NCBI RefSeq assembly: GCF_000497245.1
Contig: NZ_AWTC01000005.1
Location: 1,588 to 65,587 of the forward strand
Direction of reading: 5' to 3'
Source of the DNA: Sporolactobacillus laevolacticus DSM 442
GTDB lineage: Bacteria > Bacillota > Bacilli > Bacillales > Sporolactobacillaceae
DNA length: 64,000 nucleotides
The notes below the pieces were generated by a model, which worked only from the letters and a program-made list of their open reading frames with translations, made no database searches and was not told the DNA's origin. Numbering within the stretch: position 1 is the first letter of the stretch; each line of letters opens with the position of its first letter. Below, in pieces: positions 42,295 through 52,500 of this stretch. The position numbers and the translations under genes are program-made.

Positions 42295-42933
42295 ATGAAC
42301 ATTGCAATCATTGGTGCCGCTGGAAAAGCGGGTTCACGTATTCTTGAGGAAGCAAAAAAGCGAGGTCATCAGGTAACAGCAATCGTCCGAAACCCGGAGA
42401 AATTGGCTGATCCTGATCTCGCATTTATTCAAAAGGATCTCTTTGATTTAACTCGTGAAGATCTTGCATCCTTTGATGTGGTTGTTAATGCATTTTCAGC
42501 ACCGCAAGACAAAGAGAATCTTCATGTTGAGGCTGGCCGAAAACTGATTCAATTATTATCCGGAGTTAAAGGTACACGATTAATCGTTGTCGGCGGAGCA
42601 GGAAGTTTGTATGTGGATGAGGCGAAGACACTACGCGTAGTTGATACGCCGGATTTTCCAAAAATCTTTTTCGCAACTGCCTCTAATCAGGCCAAAAATC
42701 TTGATGAACTAAAAACTACAACCGACTTGAATTGGACGTTCGTCAGCCCATCCGCTCTCTTCGCGCTTGGAAAAAGAACCGGTCATTACAAAACCGGAAA
42801 GGATCATTTACTCACGAACAGTGAGGGAAAAAGCTATGTAAGTTATGAAGATTACGCTGCTGCAGTTGTCGATGAAATTGAAAAGCCTGAACACTTGAAC
42901 GAGCGATTCACGGTTGTTTCTGAAGAGAATTAA
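42295..42933 (+). CDS. ywnB: NAD(P)-binding oxidoreductase (YwnB-like)
   Basis: Predicted 212-residue Rossmann-fold protein of the atypical SDR type. The nucleotide motif is IGAAGKAGSRIL; VVNAFSAP, LIVVGGAGSLYV and WTFVSPSALF follow. It pairs with ywnA as in B. subtilis; substrates are unknown. AGGAGG precedes the ATG. Confidence 0.9.
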   Translation: MNIAIIGAAGKAGSRILEEAKKRGHQVTAIVRNPEKLADPDLAFIQKDLFDLTREDLASFDVVVNAFSAPQDKENLHVEAGRKLIQLLSGVKGTRLIVVGGAGSLYVDEAKTLRVVDTPDFPKIFFATASNQAKNLDELKTTTDLNWTFVSPSALFALGKRTGHYKTGKDHLLTNSEGKSYVSYEDYAAAVVDEIEKPEHLNERFTVVSEEN

Positions 42934-42965
42934 TTTCTGAATCCGTTATTTCGCAATGAATTGGT

Positions 42966-42993
42966 TTGGCTTTTGCCAAGCCTGATTTATAAT
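42966..42993 (+). promoter_or_regulatory. Putative promoter of yceI
   Basis: TTGGCT (42966-42971), 16-nt spacer, TATAAT (42988-42993). The spacer and -35 also form a short TTGGC/GCCAA hairpin. Confidence 0.55.
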
Positions 42994-43032
42994 AATAGAA
43001 TTAAAAAAAACCCTAATTGGGAGTGGATAAAC

Positions 43033-43543
43033 ATGACAAAATGGACGATTGACACAGCACACACAGAAACTGCATTTTCAGTAAAACACATGGGTCTTGC
43101 CAATGTAAAAGGAAATTTCAAAACAACTTCAGGAACAGTTACTACAGATGAAAGCGGCAAAATCAGTGCCGTTGATGTATCTATTGATGTTGCGAGCATT
43201 GACACACGAATTAAAGACAGGGATGACCACTTAAAGAGCGCAGACTTCGGAAATAAAATTTGTGTCAACAAAAGTGACTGCAACCGATGATGAAGAATAT
43301 GCCATCGAAGGTACTTTGACAATCAAGGGAACGAGCAAGCCAGTAGTCTTTGAAGCTGAAGTTGGCACGCCAATTGATGATCCATACGGCTTGAAACGTG
43401 GCGGCGCAAGCCTCTCATTTGCCATTGATCGCCGTGATTTCGGTCTCGTTTGGAGCCAGTCACTTGCAAACGGCAACCTCGTTGTTGGCAATAAGATTAA
43501 GATTAATGTAGAAGCTGAATATACACAAAGTCCGCAAGCTTAA
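43033..43543 (+). pseudogene. YceI family protein, frameshifted
   Basis: A YceI lipocalin-like isoprenoid-binding protein broken in the middle. The first frame (from ATG 43033) reads MTKWTIDTAHTETAFSVKHM and continues to DDHLKSADF, then goes out of frame at about 43247 and stops at 43290. The second frame (from about 43249, ending 43543) reads IKFVSTKVTATDDEEY, then LTIKGTSKPVVFE and RRDFGLVWSQSLANG to the usual C terminus. The family block between ADF and the IKF strand (FDxxxYPE) is missing, so about 20 bp seem lost. A real deletion or a sequencing error are both possible. Confidence 0.85.
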
Positions 43544-43556
43544 TTAATAAACAATC

Positions 43557-43595
43557 AAGCCCGGAAGGTATCTAGCATGCCTTCCGGGCTTTTTG
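43557..43595 (+). terminator. Terminator of yceI
   Basis: Perfect 12-bp stem AAGCCCGGAAGG/CCTTCCGGGCTT with an 11-nt loop, followed by TTTTG. May also serve the convergent gene on minus. Confidence 0.9.
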
Positions 43596-43612
43596 TCATT
43601 CAAAGATAAACG

Positions 43613-43999
43613 TCAGTCTTCCCCTTTTACTGCCCGCGCGCAGCGTTCAATCCATTGTTTCTCAAATTGCTCATGCGGAAGAATCCGATCTTTTAAATCA
43701 TCAATGAAGATTACTTGTTCTTTACGGCACCACTCAAGACAGGTTTGATAGAGATCCATGTCCAGATCATCCGTATCCCAATAAACGGGAATAACTGAGA
43801 TCTTCGCTTCACTATACAGAAAGGCCCTGGTGTGCCCATCGGTCAGGAATGCTTCTCCGCCATTTTTCTTAATTGGAAGCGGTGCGTTAAACCGAACATT
43901 GAGCGGATCAAATGCGCCTTTCAACCGCTCTATTTTTTCCTGATCCAAATAGAGCTGGCTCGGCCGAATTTGATATAAATCCATTAAAAATGATTTCAT
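43613..43999 (-). CDS. ParB/sulfiredoxin-like small protein
   Basis: Predicted 128-residue protein. IRPSQLYLDQEKIERLKGAF, then PLPIKKNGGEAFLTDGHTRAFLY, is the layout of the ParB/Srx nuclease-like fold, where the GHTR or GNHR motif binds nucleotide. No helix-turn-helix follows, so it is not a partition protein. Function unknown. The ATG at 43999 has a weak site (AGAGATTGG). It is 15 bp from the drug-exporter stop and may be co-transcribed with it. Confidence 0.7.
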   Translation of the reverse strand: MKSFLMDLYQIRPSQLYLDQEKIERLKGAFDPLNVRFNAPLPIKKNGGEAFLTDGHTRAFLYSEAKISVIPVYWDTDDLDMDLYQTCLEWCRKEQVIFIDDLKDRILPHEQFEKQWIERCARAVKGED

Positions 44000-44014
44000 T
44001 ATACCAATCTCTTT

Positions 44015-45256
44015 TCATTTTGCGATTTTTAGAGGTTTTCTCCGAATAAAGAACAAATAGATGATAAAAGCAGACAGCTCACAGAATAGAATCATCAATG
44101 CCATAGGGAAATACGTATGGCTGCCGCCAATTCCGACAACCGGCGAAAGAAGAGCGCCAACGGTATTCATGCCGAGACCGAGAATGGCTGATGCGCTTCC
44201 AGCCGCCTTTTCCTGGGTTTGCATGGCTAATGAAAAAGCGGTTGAATTGACGAGACCAACCATAGAAACTACAAGGAAAAGTGGAACAATCACCGCAATG
44301 AGCCGTGGCGGATTCAGCAACAAACTTGCAAATAGTGCGATGCTTCCGATCGTCGCAATGTAAATACCGGTTCTCAGAATCTTCCTAGCGTTCACACGGC
44401 CGGCAAGCAGACCGGCAAGCTGAGACATCACCACAATACCGAACCCATTCGTGGCAAAAAACAAACTGAAGCCTTGGGGCGAAACGTTAAACATGTCCTG
44501 AAGCACGAACGAAGACGCTGAAATATAGCAGAACATCGCGCCCATGACAAGGCCCAACACTAGAGCAAAACCGACAAACTGCTTGTCCCTGAAAATGCTG
44601 CCCATTGTTGAAAGTGTTGCGCTCAATCCGCCCGAGATTCTCTTCTCAACAGGCAATGTTTCCGGAATAGAGATCAGGGAACCAAGAAACAGCAGAAATC
44701 CTATCACGCATAGCACCACAAAAATGCCATGCCACGATGTGAATCGGAGCACAAATCCGCCTAAGATCGGCGCCAATATCGGAAAAATGCCGTTAATTGC
44801 CATGAGCATTGAGAAAAATTTCGTTAGTTTAGGACCGTTATACAAATCCCTGGCAATCGCTCGGGAAATAACCATACCGGCCGCCCCGGCCATGCCTTGA
44901 ATTAAGCGCAGCAGGACCAGCCAGCCAATCGATGTGGTAATCGAGCAAAGAAATGACACCAAAGTAAATGTTATTAAACCGGCAAGCAAAGGTCTTTTAC
45001 GCCCATATTTATCGCTGAGCGGACCTAAGATGATTTGACCTGCCGCAAGGCCGATCAAGCATGCTGTGATGCTTAACTGCGCTTGAGATGTCGTTGTTTG
45101 CAAATCTTTGGTGAGCGATGGCAATGAAGGGAGATACATATCCATTGATAATGGACCGAAAGCGCCTAACGCGCCAAGCACCAACACAAAACGGACATGT
45201 GCCCCTCGGCTCTGCCGCTCTGCTGCAAGATCTGTTTGAACTGCTTTCACTTTCAA
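44015..45256 (-). CDS. Bcr/CflA-family MFS drug exporter
   Basis: Predicted 413-residue major-facilitator protein with 12 hydrophobic segments. Motifs: SMDMYLPSLPSLTKDLQTT in helix 1, GPLSDKYGRKRPLL in loop 2-3 and RLIQGMAGAAGMVISRAIARDLY in helix 4-5, as in Bcr (bicyclomycin resistance). It likely expels small toxic compounds with protons. The start at 45256 is TTG with AAAGG close by; GTG at 45250 is an alternative. Confidence 0.88.
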   Translation of the reverse strand: MKVKAVQTDLAAERQSRGAHVRFVLVLGALGAFGPLSMDMYLPSLPSLTKDLQTTTSQAQLSITACLIGLAAGQIILGPLSDKYGRKRPLLAGLITFTLVSFLCSITTSIGWLVLLRLIQGMAGAAGMVISRAIARDLYNGPKLTKFFSMLMAINGIFPILAPILGGFVLRFTSWHGIFVVLCVIGFLLFLGSLISIPETLPVEKRISGGLSATLSTMGSIFRDKQFVGFALVLGLVMGAMFCYISASSFVLQDMFNVSPQGFSLFFATNGFGIVVMSQLAGLLAGRVNARKILRTGIYIATIGSIALFASLLLNPPRLIAVIVPLFLVVSMVGLVNSTAFSLAMQTQEKAAGSASAILGLGMNTVGALLSPVVGIGGSHTYFPMALMILFCELSAFIIYLFFIRRKPLKIAK

Positions 45257-45357
45257 TCAGCCTTTCTATATCTACGTTTTCCTAAAAAGTGTCTGTTGCT
45301 ATCATAGCAGAAAAAGAGATTATAAACCTGAAACTAGATTCGGCTCCACTTCCGATT

Positions 45358-45521
45358 TTCGTTCCTACTTTTACTCAATTAGTTACTACTTTCTCGGGTT
45401 TAGTTACTACTTTTCTTTCATTCGTTACTACTCATGATTTTCGTTCCTACTTTTACTCAATTAGTTACTACTTTCACAGGTTTAGTTACTACTTTTCCGT
45501 TGTTCGTTACTGTTCCGAATT
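45358..45521. repeat. Tandem repeat: 82-bp unit twice, each of four about-20-bp subunits
   Basis: Segments 45358-45439 and 45440-45521 are near-copies at a period of 82 bp. Each is built of four subunits of 21, 20, 22 and 19 bp of the form TTNGTTACTACTTT plus a variable tail. Frames across it read as seven-residue repeats (LVTTFSG, LVTTFLS) but have no ribosome site and stop soon after. Confidence 0.85.
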
Positions 45522-45648
45522 TTCATAATTGGTTTTCACTATTCCTCCGGAACTTTCGCTTGTTCGATCTAAGCTTTGGTTTCGGCTCGACTATCAATAC
45601 TGAGACTTTCTTAAGCAGCTGTCCAGTATTCGTCTGCCATCCATCAGG

Positions 45649-45681
45649 TAAAAAAAGACGGATACGAATGATTCGTATCCG
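45649..45681 (-). terminator. Terminator of the arginine operon
   Basis: Perfect stem CGGATACGAAT/ATTCGTATCCG with a 1-base centre, followed on the minus strand by TCTTTTTTTACC. It lies about 100 bp after argH. Between it and argH, GCCTTTTG/CAAAAGGC (about 45723-45762) is a second inverted repeat with a long loop. Confidence 0.85.
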
Positions 45682-45777
45682 ACGCTTTATGAAACATTAA
45701 GCTAATTTAGGGGGGTACTCGCCTTTTGCGGGACGGAGAAAATGATTCCCTTCAAAAGGCTTTATGAAACAGCTGTC

Positions 45778-47166
45778 TCAGTTTTCATGATTCTGATGCA
45801 GCTTTGTTTCCGCAAGCTTTAGTTGCTTTTCGATCTGGTGCGGTGCAGTGCCGCCTTCGCTTTCGCGGGCACGCATTACATTTTCAGGTTTTAGCGCTTC
45901 AAAGATGTCTTCTTCAAACAGCGAATTAAACTGTTTGTATTCTTCGAGGTCCAGATCCAGTAGATACTTTTTATTTTCAATGGCGTAAAGGACCATTTTT
46001 CCGGTAACTTCATGTGCTTCTCGGAATGGCAGCCCTTTTTTGGCCAGATAATCGGCAATATCTGTTGCATTAGAATAATCTTTTTCAACCGCATGGCGCA
46101 TCCGGTCTTTCTTTACCGTCATCGTTTCGAGGATAGGCGCGAGAAGCTGCAGTGCACCTTCCAGTGTTTTCACGGTATCAAAGATTCCTTCCTTGTCTTC
46201 TTGCATGTCCTTATTATAAGCAAGCGGAAGACCTTTAAGCACAGTCAGCAAACCGACTAGGTGCCCGAATACACGTCCGGTCTTGCCGCGAAGCAATTCG
46301 GATACATCCGGATTTTTCTTCTGCGGCATGATGCTGGAACCGGTGCAGAACGCATCGTCCAGTTCAATGAACTGGAATTCCTGGCTGCTCCAGAGCACCA
46401 TTTCCTCGGACAAGCGGGAGAGATGAACCATGATCAGTGAGCAGTCTGCTAATGCTTCAACAACGAAATCACGATCGCTGACCGCATCCATGCTGTTTGG
46501 GTAGACATCGTCAAAATCGAGCAGTTCAGCGACACGGCGGCGGTTGATCGGGAATGTTGTCCCTGCCAAAGCACCTGCTCCAAGCGGCAACACGTTAATA
46601 CGCTTGATGCTGTCTAGTAGACGCCCTTTATCACGTTCAAACATCCAGAAATATGCGAGCAGATGGTGTGCAAAGGAAATCGGCTGTGCACGCTGCAGGT
46701 GCGTATACCCTGGAAGAATTGTATCCACATTTGCCTTTGCTTGTTCAAGAAGCGCATATTGAACGTCTTCCAACAAGTCGATCAGCACGTTCGTTTTCTT
46801 CCGCATGTACAAGTGCATGTCGGTCGCGATCTGGTCGTTGCGGCTTCGTCCTGTATGAAGCTTGCCGCCTACCGGGCCGATTTCATCAATGAGCATCTTC
46901 TCAATGTTCATGTGAATGTCTTCCATGTCGGTTGAAAAATGTGCTTCTCCATCTTCCACCTTTTTCAGAATCGTGCGCAGACCTTGCTGTATCGTCTTCG
47001 CTTCTTCCTCAGTGACGACACCGCATTCACCTAGCATCTGCACATGGGCAAGACTGCCTTCAATATCTTCTTTTGCCAGTTCCTGATCGTACGAAATTGA
47101 CGCGGTATATTCATCAACTAATTTATTAGTTGATTTCGTAAACCGGCCGCCCCACAGCTTCGCCAT
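45778..47166 (-). CDS. argH: Argininosuccinate lyase
   Basis: Predicted 462-residue enzyme of the fumarase/aspartase superfamily that releases arginine and fumarate. Motifs: [33 protein letters not shown] and the signature [12 protein letters not shown] with the catalytic Ser loop. The ATG at 47166 has GGAGG 6 nt upstream and overlaps argG by 41 bp. Last gene of the operon. Confidence 0.95.
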   Translation of the reverse strand: MAKLWGGRFTKSTNKLVDEYTASISYDQELAKEDIEGSLAHVQMLGECGVVTEEEAKTIQQGLRTILKKVEDGEAHFSTDMEDIHMNIEKMLIDEIGPVGGKLHTGRSRNDQIATDMHLYMRKKTNVLIDLLEDVQYALLEQAKANVDTILPGYTHLQRAQPISFAHHLLAYFWMFERDKGRLLDSIKRINVLPLGAGALAGTTFPINRRRVAELLDFDDVYPNSMDAVSDRDFVVEALADCSLIMVHLSRLSEEMVLWSSQEFQFIELDDAFCTGSSIMPQKKNPDVSELLRGKTGRVFGHLVGLLTVLKGLPLAYNKDMQEDKEGIFDTVKTLEGALQLLAPILETMTVKKDRMRHAVEKDYSNATDIADYLAKKGLPFREAHEVTGKMVLYAIENKKYLLDLDLEEYKQFNSLFEEDIFEALKPENVMRARESEGGTAPHQIEKQLKLAETKLHQNHEN

Positions 47167-48385
47167 GATCTGCCTCCGTTTCAGCATCGTTCTTGTGGAC
47201 TTCAGCGTTCACTTTGGTCGGAAGTCCCCACAGTTTGATGAATCCTACTGCCGCATTGTGATCAAAAGCGTCACCCTTCGTATAAGTTGCCAGTTTTTCA
47301 TTGTACAGGCTGTTATCCGAAGCGCGTCCGACAACGACGTGATTTCCTTTGAAGAGTTTCACGCGAACTTTACCGGAAACAACTTGCTGCGTTTGTTCAA
47401 CAAATGCCATCAGAGCTTCTCTGATTGGTGAGTACCAGAGGCCATCATAGATCACTTGGGCGATTTCCTTGTCAATCAGTGGTTTGAACTTCGAAACTTC
47501 TTTGGTCAGTGTGATCGTTTCAAGGGCCTGGTGCGCATTAATCAGAATCAACGCAGCAGGATTTTCATAAACTTCACGAGATTTGATGCCGACCAGACGG
47601 TTTTCGATGTGATCGATTCTTCCGACACCATGCAGACCGCCGAGTGCATTCAATTCTTTAATAATTTGAGTGAATGGTTTCTTTTCACCGTTCAGTTCAA
47701 CAGGAACACCTTTTTCAAATGCAATTTCAATGTATTCCGGTGTGTCCGGCGTTTTTTCAATCGGATTTGTCCAAGCAAAAGCTTCTTCCGGTGGTTCGTT
47801 CCATGGATTTTCGAGTACGCCGGCTTCGCATGCACGTCCCCAGATGTTCGCGTCAATCGAGAATGGGTTGTCGAGATCAACAGGAATCGGAATACCGTTC
47901 TTTTCCGCATATTTAATTTCTTCATCACGTGTCATGCCCCATTCACGAACTGGAGCAACTACTTTAAGCGATGGATCAAGTGCCTGAATCGCTACTTCGA
48001 ACCGTACTTGGTCGTTTCCCTTTCCAGTGCAGCCGTGAGCAACTGCTGTCGCGCCTTCTTTGTGAGCAACGTCAACGAGCAATTTTCCGATCAATGGACG
48101 AGAAAGCCCGGAAGAGAGCGGATATACGCCTTCATACAATGCATTCGCTTGAAGTGCAGGGGCGAGATAGCCTTCAGCGAGCAATTCCTTTGCGTCAACA
48201 ACATAGGATTTAATTGCCCCGACATCAAGTGCCTTTTGTTTAACCTTATCTAGATCTTTGCCTTCTTCACCAACATCAATGCTTAGTGCAACCACATCGT
48301 AATTGTACTTGTCCTGAAGATACTTAATGCATACCGAGGTATCGAGACCGCCGGAATACGCCAAAACGATTTTTTCTTTTGCCAT
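47126..48385 (-). CDS. argG: Argininosuccinate synthase
   Basis: Predicted 419-residue ATP-pyrophosphatase-type enzyme joining citrulline and aspartate. [15 protein letters not shown] is the ATP loop; [16 protein letters not shown] and [11 protein letters not shown] are family motifs. The tail after KVNAEV is about 16 residues longer than in B. subtilis (403) and overlaps argH. The ATG at 48385 has AGGAGG upstream; the gap to argF is filled by a dispersed repeat. Confidence 0.95.
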   Translation of the reverse strand: MAKEKIVLAYSGGLDTSVCIKYLQDKYNYDVVALSIDVGEEGKDLDKVKQKALDVGAIKSYVVDAKELLAEGYLAPALQANALYEGVYPLSSGLSRPLIGKLLVDVAHKEGATAVAHGCTGKGNDQVRFEVAIQALDPSLKVVAPVREWGMTRDEEIKYAEKNGIPIPVDLDNPFSIDANIWGRACEAGVLENPWNEPPEEAFAWTNPIEKTPDTPEYIEIAFEKGVPVELNGEKKPFTQIIKELNALGGLHGVGRIDHIENRLVGIKSREVYENPAALILINAHQALETITLTKEVSKFKPLIDKEIAQVIYDGLWYSPIREALMAFVEQTQQVVSGKVRVKLFKGNHVVVGRASDNSLYNEKLATYTKGDAFDHNAAVGFIKLWGLPTKVNAEVHKNDAETEADHGEAVGRPVYEIN

Positions 48386-48426
48386 TGTTGAAGTCCTCCT
48401 AGGAGTAATTTGTTTTTTAAAAGGAT

Positions 48427-48625
48427 GTTTAAAAAGTCCGGGAAAAGGTAAGAAGGTTCTTCTGCTAAAATCATGCACGTCCTGTGCATAACGCAGAAGT
48501 CACCGCGTCCTGCGGAAGTTCTGTGTCAGCTTGTTTCTTCACTCCTCACGTATTATTCACATACGCTCCGGTGCTCAAAACTGCGCTTCCTTGATCTTCT
48601 CGGCCCTTTTTGTCCTCCTTTTTGA
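48427..48625 (-). repeat. Dispersed repeat, copy A (between argF and argG)
   Basis: Bounded by GTTTAAAAAG at the left and CTTTTTGAAC at the right, an imperfect terminal inverted repeat. The right two thirds (about 48528-48625) closely match copy B inside the argC T-box: both contain CTCACGTATT, CATACGCTCCGGTGCTC, ACTGCG, TTCCT, GATCT and CTCGGC in the same order. Copy A carries an extra internal segment with hairpins (TGCACGTCCTGTGCA, CCGCGTCCTGCGG). Confidence 0.85.
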
Positions 48626-48634
48626 ACAGATTCT

Positions 48635-49594
48635 TTATGCGTTCTTTTCCATCAAACATTTTAGAATTGCCTTATGGGCGTGCAAACGATTTTCCGCTTC
48701 GTCAAATACAACTGAGTGAGCGCCGTCAATAACACTTGGTGTAACTTCCTCACCACGATGGGCAGGCAGGCAGTGCATGAAAATATGATCTGGCTTCGCT
48801 AGCCCGACAAGCGCATCGTCAACTTGAAAGCCTTGGAAGTCATGGAGACGTTTGTCTGCTTCCGCCTCATCACCCATACTAAGCCATGTATCGGTAATCA
48901 CAATATCACAGCCCTCAGCTGCTTCCTGCGGAGAGTTGGTGAATGCGATGGTGCAGCCATTCTTCGAGCCTCTGGCTTTTGCTGCATCCAGAATTTCAGC
49001 ATCCGGTTCGTAGCCTTTCGGGCTGGCCACTATCATATCCATGCCTACGGCTGCCGCGCCTTCCATCAGCGAATGCGCCATATTGTTATATCCGTCGCCA
49101 ATGAAGCAAGCTTTGAGTCCTTCCAGTTTTCCTTTATGTTCATAGATCGTCAGCAGATCCGCAATGACCTGTGTCGGGTGATGGGTAGTAGTTAAACCGT
49201 TGATCACCGGCACATCGGCATTTGCTGCCAACTCTTCCACAATCTCATGACCAAACGTCCGAATCATGATGCCGTCGACCATTCTTGAAAGGACTTTCGC
49301 TGTATCGGCAATCGTCTCACCGCGACCAATCTGGATATCCTTGCTGCTTAAGTATAGCGCAGAACCACCGAGATGGTACATGCCTACTTCAAACGCAACA
49401 CGTGTCCGGGTCGATGCTTTTTCAAAGATCATTCCTAGCGTTTGTCCCTGTAAAAAATGATGCGGAACACCTTGTTTTTGCATGGTTTTGAGTGCCACTG
49501 CAGTTTGCAAAAATGCCTTAAGTTCTTCTTCTGTAAATTCGGCAATAGTTAGAAAATCTCTGCCTTGCAATGTGGCTGCCGTATCGTTTGCCAA
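48635..49594 (-). CDS. argF: Ornithine carbamoyltransferase
   Basis: Predicted about 319-residue enzyme making citrulline from ornithine and carbamoyl phosphate. Carbamoyl-phosphate site FEKASTRTRVAFE, HPTQVIADLLT, and the ornithine motifs DTWLSMGDE and FMHCLPAHRGEEV (catalytic Cys). A GTG at 49603 overlaps the carB stop (GTGA) but its ribosome site is too close; the TTG at 49594 with AAGGGAAG 8 nt away fits better. Either start gives a full protein. Confidence 0.93.
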   Translation of the reverse strand: MANDTAATLQGRDFLTIAEFTEEELKAFLQTAVALKTMQKQGVPHHFLQGQTLGMIFEKASTRTRVAFEVGMYHLGGSALYLSSKDIQIGRGETIADTAKVLSRMVDGIMIRTFGHEIVEELAANADVPVINGLTTTHHPTQVIADLLTIYEHKGKLEGLKACFIGDGYNNMAHSLMEGAAAVGMDMIVASPKGYEPDAEILDAAKARGSKNGCTIAFTNSPQEAAEGCDIVITDTWLSMGDEAEADKRLHDFQGFQVDDALVGLAKPDHIFMHCLPAHRGEEVTPSVIDGAHSVVFDEAENRLHAHKAILKCLMEKNA

Positions 49595-49599
49595 AAAGA

Positions 49600-52500
49600 T
49601 CACTTCCCTTTATTCGTCATATAAGTCAAGTTCCGATAATCATCAAGCGTGTGCACTTGCTGCGAACGTTCTACTTTTGCGGCGGCTAATGCTGCCTCTA
49701 GTGTATCCGCGCATGTGTATACAGGCACCTGATAACGCAGTGCGAGCGCCCTGATCTTGAAACCAAAGGACTGCCTATTGCGCCCTGCTGTTGGAATATT
49801 GAATACGGCTGTTAGTTTACCGCTTGATATTTGAGCGGCAACCTCTGCTTCATCATCATCAACCTTTGTTACCGTAATTCCGGCGTTTTGGTAAGCATCG
49901 GCTGTTCCCGGTGTTGCAAAGATTTCGAAGCCTCGCTCCGTGAGCTGCTTGATCAATTCAAGGCTCTCGTTCTGCTGACTTGTTGTGACCGAACAGAAAA
50001 TAGCTTTTCTCTCAGATTCGGATGAGAATGGGTTGAGTTCGTTCAGATAAACACCTTTCATAAACGCCTCTTCTACCGTCTGTCCCATACCAAGCTGTTC
50101 ACCTGTTGATTTCATTTCAGGACCAAGTACGGGATCAACACCCTTTAACTTGGTAAAAGAGAATACAGGAGCCTTGACCGCAAAAAAGTCAGGTCTTGAG
50201 TAATAGCCATCTGGGAGATTCTGTTGATCCAGCCCTTGACCAAGCTGGATGCTCACCGCTTTTTCAACCATCGGAATGCCGGTCACCTTGCTGATGATTG
50301 GAACCGTCCGCGAAGCCCGCGGATTCACTTCAAGAACGAACACTTTTCCGGCTGCGATTACGAACTGAATGTTGATTAAGCCTTTAACATTCAGGCTGCG
50401 GCATATCTTTCGTGTATCCTCCGCAATCTCATCCTGCACCGCTTGATCAAGACTGAATGATGGAAAAATTGCAATGCTGTCACCTGAATGAACCCCTGCC
50501 CGTTCAATGTGCTGGAAGATTCCCGGGATTGCTGTCTGTTGTCCATCGCTGATTGCGTCAACCTCACACTCAACACCTGGCATGTAACGATCAACAAGCA
50601 GCGGAAACGACTGATCATTCAAGTTTCTTTCACTGGTTATATAAGCCTCCAATTCTTCCGGTTGATGGAATAAGAACATCGACTGCCCGCCAATCACGTA
50701 CGAAGGACGGACAAGAATTGGATAACCGAGTTTTTCGCCAGCAGCAGGAAGATCTTCAAGCCGATGAATGGTGAGTCCTTGGATGTGAGGAATCTCAAGA
50801 GATTTTAGAAGATCATAGAATTGTTCCCGATCTTCTACTCTATCGATACTCTCTGTCGAAGTACCCAAAACCGTTATTCCCGCTTGTTCCAGCGCTTTCG
50901 CCACATTAACGGCCGTCTGACCGCCAAACTGAACAAGTACACCTTGAACGTTTTCCTTCTCTGCAACATGCAGGATATCTTCAACGGCAAGAGGTTCAAA
51001 ATACAGCCGATCGGCAATTGAATAATCCGTGCTGACCGTTTCCGGATTGTTGTTAATCACGATGGCTTCATACCCGTTCTTCTTCACAGCCATTGTGGCC
51101 TGAACAGAACAATAGTCGAATTCAATCCCTTGACCGATTCGAATAGGCCCTGAGCCGACAATCAAGATCTTAGGCTTATCACTGACCGGAGCTTCATCAG
51201 CACCGAACCAGGTTGAATAATAGTAAGGCGTTTGAGCCTCAAATTCACCTGCACAGGTATCCACCAAATGGTAAGAAGGCGAAAGTCCGGCGGCATTTAC
51301 GCATGCATCTACTTCCTCTAACGAAACCCTGAGCAAATCGGCGAGCCGCTGATTTCCTATATTCATCCACTTAGCATGTTCCCATTGCGCATCCGTTACT
51401 ACTTTGATATCCATTCCGGTAAGTTCCATTTCAAAAGAAACAATCCCTTGAATGGCATTTAAGAACCACTGATCAATTTCTGTCTTTTGGTAAATATCCT
51501 CTACCGTTTGGCCGCGGCGTAAAAGTTCGCTGATCGCAAATAGACGCAGGTCTGTAGTGTTCTTCAAATGTTGTTCTAGAGCAGCGTCGGATTGGCTGCT
51601 AAGCGCCTTGCTCTCCAGTCCGGTGAATCCCATTTCCATCGAACGCACGCCTTTATTCAGCGCACCTTCAAAGGTTCGGTCAATCGCCATGACTTCTCCA
51701 GTTGCCTTCATTTGTGTGCCAAGGCTTCGATCCGCCTCAGTAAATTTATCAAATGGGAAACGCGGAATTTTGACGACAATGTAATCAATCGCAGGTTCAA
51801 ATGACGCGTAGGTCGTTCCAGTGATTGGATTTAAAATTTCATCCAAGTGAAAACCGATTGCGCACTTAGCGGCTACACGAGCAATCGGATAGCCGGTTGC
51901 TTTGGACGCAAGAGCTGATGACCGGCTAACACGCGGATTGACTTCAATAATTGCATACTCATCAGAATTTGGATTCAAAGCAAACTGGATATTGCATCCG
52001 CCGACAATTTTCAAGGCCCGAATAATCTTCAGAGACGCATTGCGAAGCATCTGATATTGAACATCGGACAGTGTCTGTGATGGAGCGACAACTATACTGT
52101 CTCCTGTATGAACGCCAACCGGGTCCATATTCTCCATATTACACACGATGATACAAGTATCATTTGCATCGCGCATGACCTCATATTCAATCTCTTTCCA
52201 ACCCTTGATGCTTTTTTCAATCAGCACCTCGTGAATCGGGCTAAGCTTAAGGCCTCTATGGAGTACAACATCCAAATCTTGATCGCTATAGGCAAAACCG
52301 CCACCGGATCCGCCCAGTGTGTATGCAGGACGAATGATTACCGGGTAACCGATCTCTTTGGCGAATGCCAACCCATCTTCGTATGAGCGAATAATTTTAG
52401 AATCCGGAATCGGTTCATGAATATCGAGCATCAAATCTTTAAATAGTTCCCGGTCTTCACCATGCTGAATGGAATCAACAGAAGTGCCAAGCAATTCCAC

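Noticed and set aside
43262-43543. A separate 93-residue gene after yceI
   Set aside because: Its sequence is the C-terminal half of the YceI family and continues the upstream fragment, so one broken gene is the simpler reading.
45358-45521. CRISPR array
   Set aside because: Units are about 20 bp, contiguous and degenerate with no spacers of constant length, and no cas genes are present.
45289-45700. Two small plus-strand frames made of LVTTF repeats
   Set aside because: They arise from the 20-bp DNA repeat, have no ribosome site, and stop outside the repeat without a domain.
47456-48253. Plus-strand frame of 265 codons opposite argG
   Set aside because: Shadow of argG on the other strand; composition follows from argG codons and it has no recognisable domain.
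48427-48625. Insertion sequence
   Set aside because: It has terminal inverted repeats but is under 200 bp and encodes no transposase; at most a non-autonomous element.
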